A stretch of DNA of 64,000 nt. Source: an uncultured Clostridia bacterium (GTDB lineage: Bacteria > Bacillota > Clostridia > UBA1212 > UBA1255). Within the stretch, counting starts at the first letter, position 1. Every line of letters begins with the position of its first letter. Of this stretch, positions 63,575 to 64,000 are shown piece after piece. Under the pieces are notes generated by a model that saw only the letters and a list, made by a program, of their open reading frames with translations, had not been told where the DNA came from and did not search any database. The translations under genes and the position numbers were made by a program. The stretch covers positions 1 through 64,000 of the forward strand of contig CAJFUB010000036.1 of assembly GCA_904420095.1 (NCBI GenBank). Direction: 5' to 3'.

Positions 63575-64000
63575 AAGTCGAAGCTTTATCTTATACGTAT
63601 ATGAAAGGGACGCCGTTTGAAAAAAAAGCTCTGGACAACGTTACGTTCGAAATAGAAACCGGGGAATTCGTCGGAATCATCGGACACACGGGCTGCGGAA
63701 AATCAACGCTCGTACAGCATTTCAACGGCCTGCTCAAGCCGGAGGAGGGCAATATTTATATTGACGGGAAGCTGATGAACCACTCGAACATAAAAGAAAT
63801 GCGGAAGCAGGTCGGACTTGTGTTTCAATATCCCGAATATCAGCTCTTTGAGTCGACGGTTTATAAAGACATCGCGTTTGGAATCCGTTCCGAGGGCCTT
63901 TCTCATGAGGAAGAATACAGGAGAGTGCTTGACGCGGCAGAAAAAACAGGACTTTCGGAGGACCTTCTGGAGAATTCCATCTATGATCTTTCCGGAGGAC
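63565..64000 (+). CDS. ecfA2: energy-coupling factor transporter ATPase A2 (partial)
   Basis: The first 145 residues from the ATG at 63565, behind GAGGTGG. Walker A GHTGCGKST, Q loop VFQYPEYQLFESTV, and the signature beginning DLSGG at the window edge. It pairs with EcfA1 and EcfT for vitamin uptake with exchangeable S subunits. Cut by the end of the window, not by decay. Confidence 0.94.
   Translation, partial: MSLKVEALSYTYMKGTPFEKKALDNVTFEIETGEFVGIIGHTGCGKSTLVQHFNGLLKPEEGNIYIDGKLMNHSNIKEMRKQVGLVFQYPEYQLFESTVYKDIAFGIRSEGLSHEEEYRRVLDAAEKTGLSEDLLENSIYDLSGG

Noticed and set aside
1-64000. CRISPR array, tRNA, rRNA, insertion sequence or integrase
   Set aside because: No regular direct-repeat/spacer array, cloverleaf-like sequence, rRNA match or transposase/integrase motif was noticed in reading the window.

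Overview
The window reads as a chromosomal segment of a Gram-positive, spore-lineage Clostridia (Bacillota) with roughly balanced GC. The support is a gerA-type germination operon, the zinc (C+) forms of S14 and S4, frequent TTG starts behind strong GGAGG ribosome binding sites, a T-box in front of thrS, an Fe-S type PurF, and the order S10-spc-alpha operons followed by ecfA. A family-level placement (Christensenellaceae-like or Lachnospiraceae-like) is only a guess. No rRNA, tRNA, CRISPR array or transposase was seen.

Layout. Positions 1-1620 are an AT-rich scar: a gene tail, a uvrB 5' fragment cut in mid-codon, a decayed DNA methyltransferase, and a small zinc-ribbon gene with a coupled upstream micro-ORF. 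Positions 1677-13256 form what looks like one envelope-stress or surface regulon. It holds a minus-strand operon (Cthe_2159/DUF4353-type beta-helix lipoprotein, phosphodiester glycosidase, small membrane protein, ABC exporter), a divergent OmpR-type two-component system, a small alarmone synthetase, and a membrane-bound sigma-factor/cyclophilin fusion. Four promoters here share one element, TTTTTA-N5-CTTAAG-N10-TAAAAT, with invariant spacing. A GH127 gene with an ordinary promoter sits between them.

Positions 13302-15649 hold a CsoR repressor and a heavy-metal P-type ATPase. Positions 15706-18730 hold an HxlR regulator divergent from an MBL-like protein, a zinc macrodomain and a class M sirtuin (SirTM). 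Two DUF4143 ATPase genes follow, each ending in a decayed copy of the sirtuin gene's 3' end. Next come T-box-thrS and the purine genes purC-purF-purB-purA.

Positions 29946-34048 are a tricistronic gerA operon plus a fourth small two-helix gene, followed by a NodB-like lipoprotein that has lost its catalytic motifs. Then come UPF0237 (ACT) with PFL/UPF0210, a nadD-yqeK fusion, rsfS, a CorA-like transporter, a HAD phosphatase, a DUF5050-like anchored protein, a GH36/phosphoesterase pair on the minus strand, and a YitT protein. From 46497 onward a structured leader RNA precedes the S10, spc and alpha ribosomal operons with secY, adk, map, infA and rpoA. The window ends inside ecfA2.

The most notable items are the four-promoter regulon with its sigma/cyclophilin fusion, the triplicated sirtuin 3' end framing ATPase cassettes, and the unassigned leader RNA of the S10 operon.
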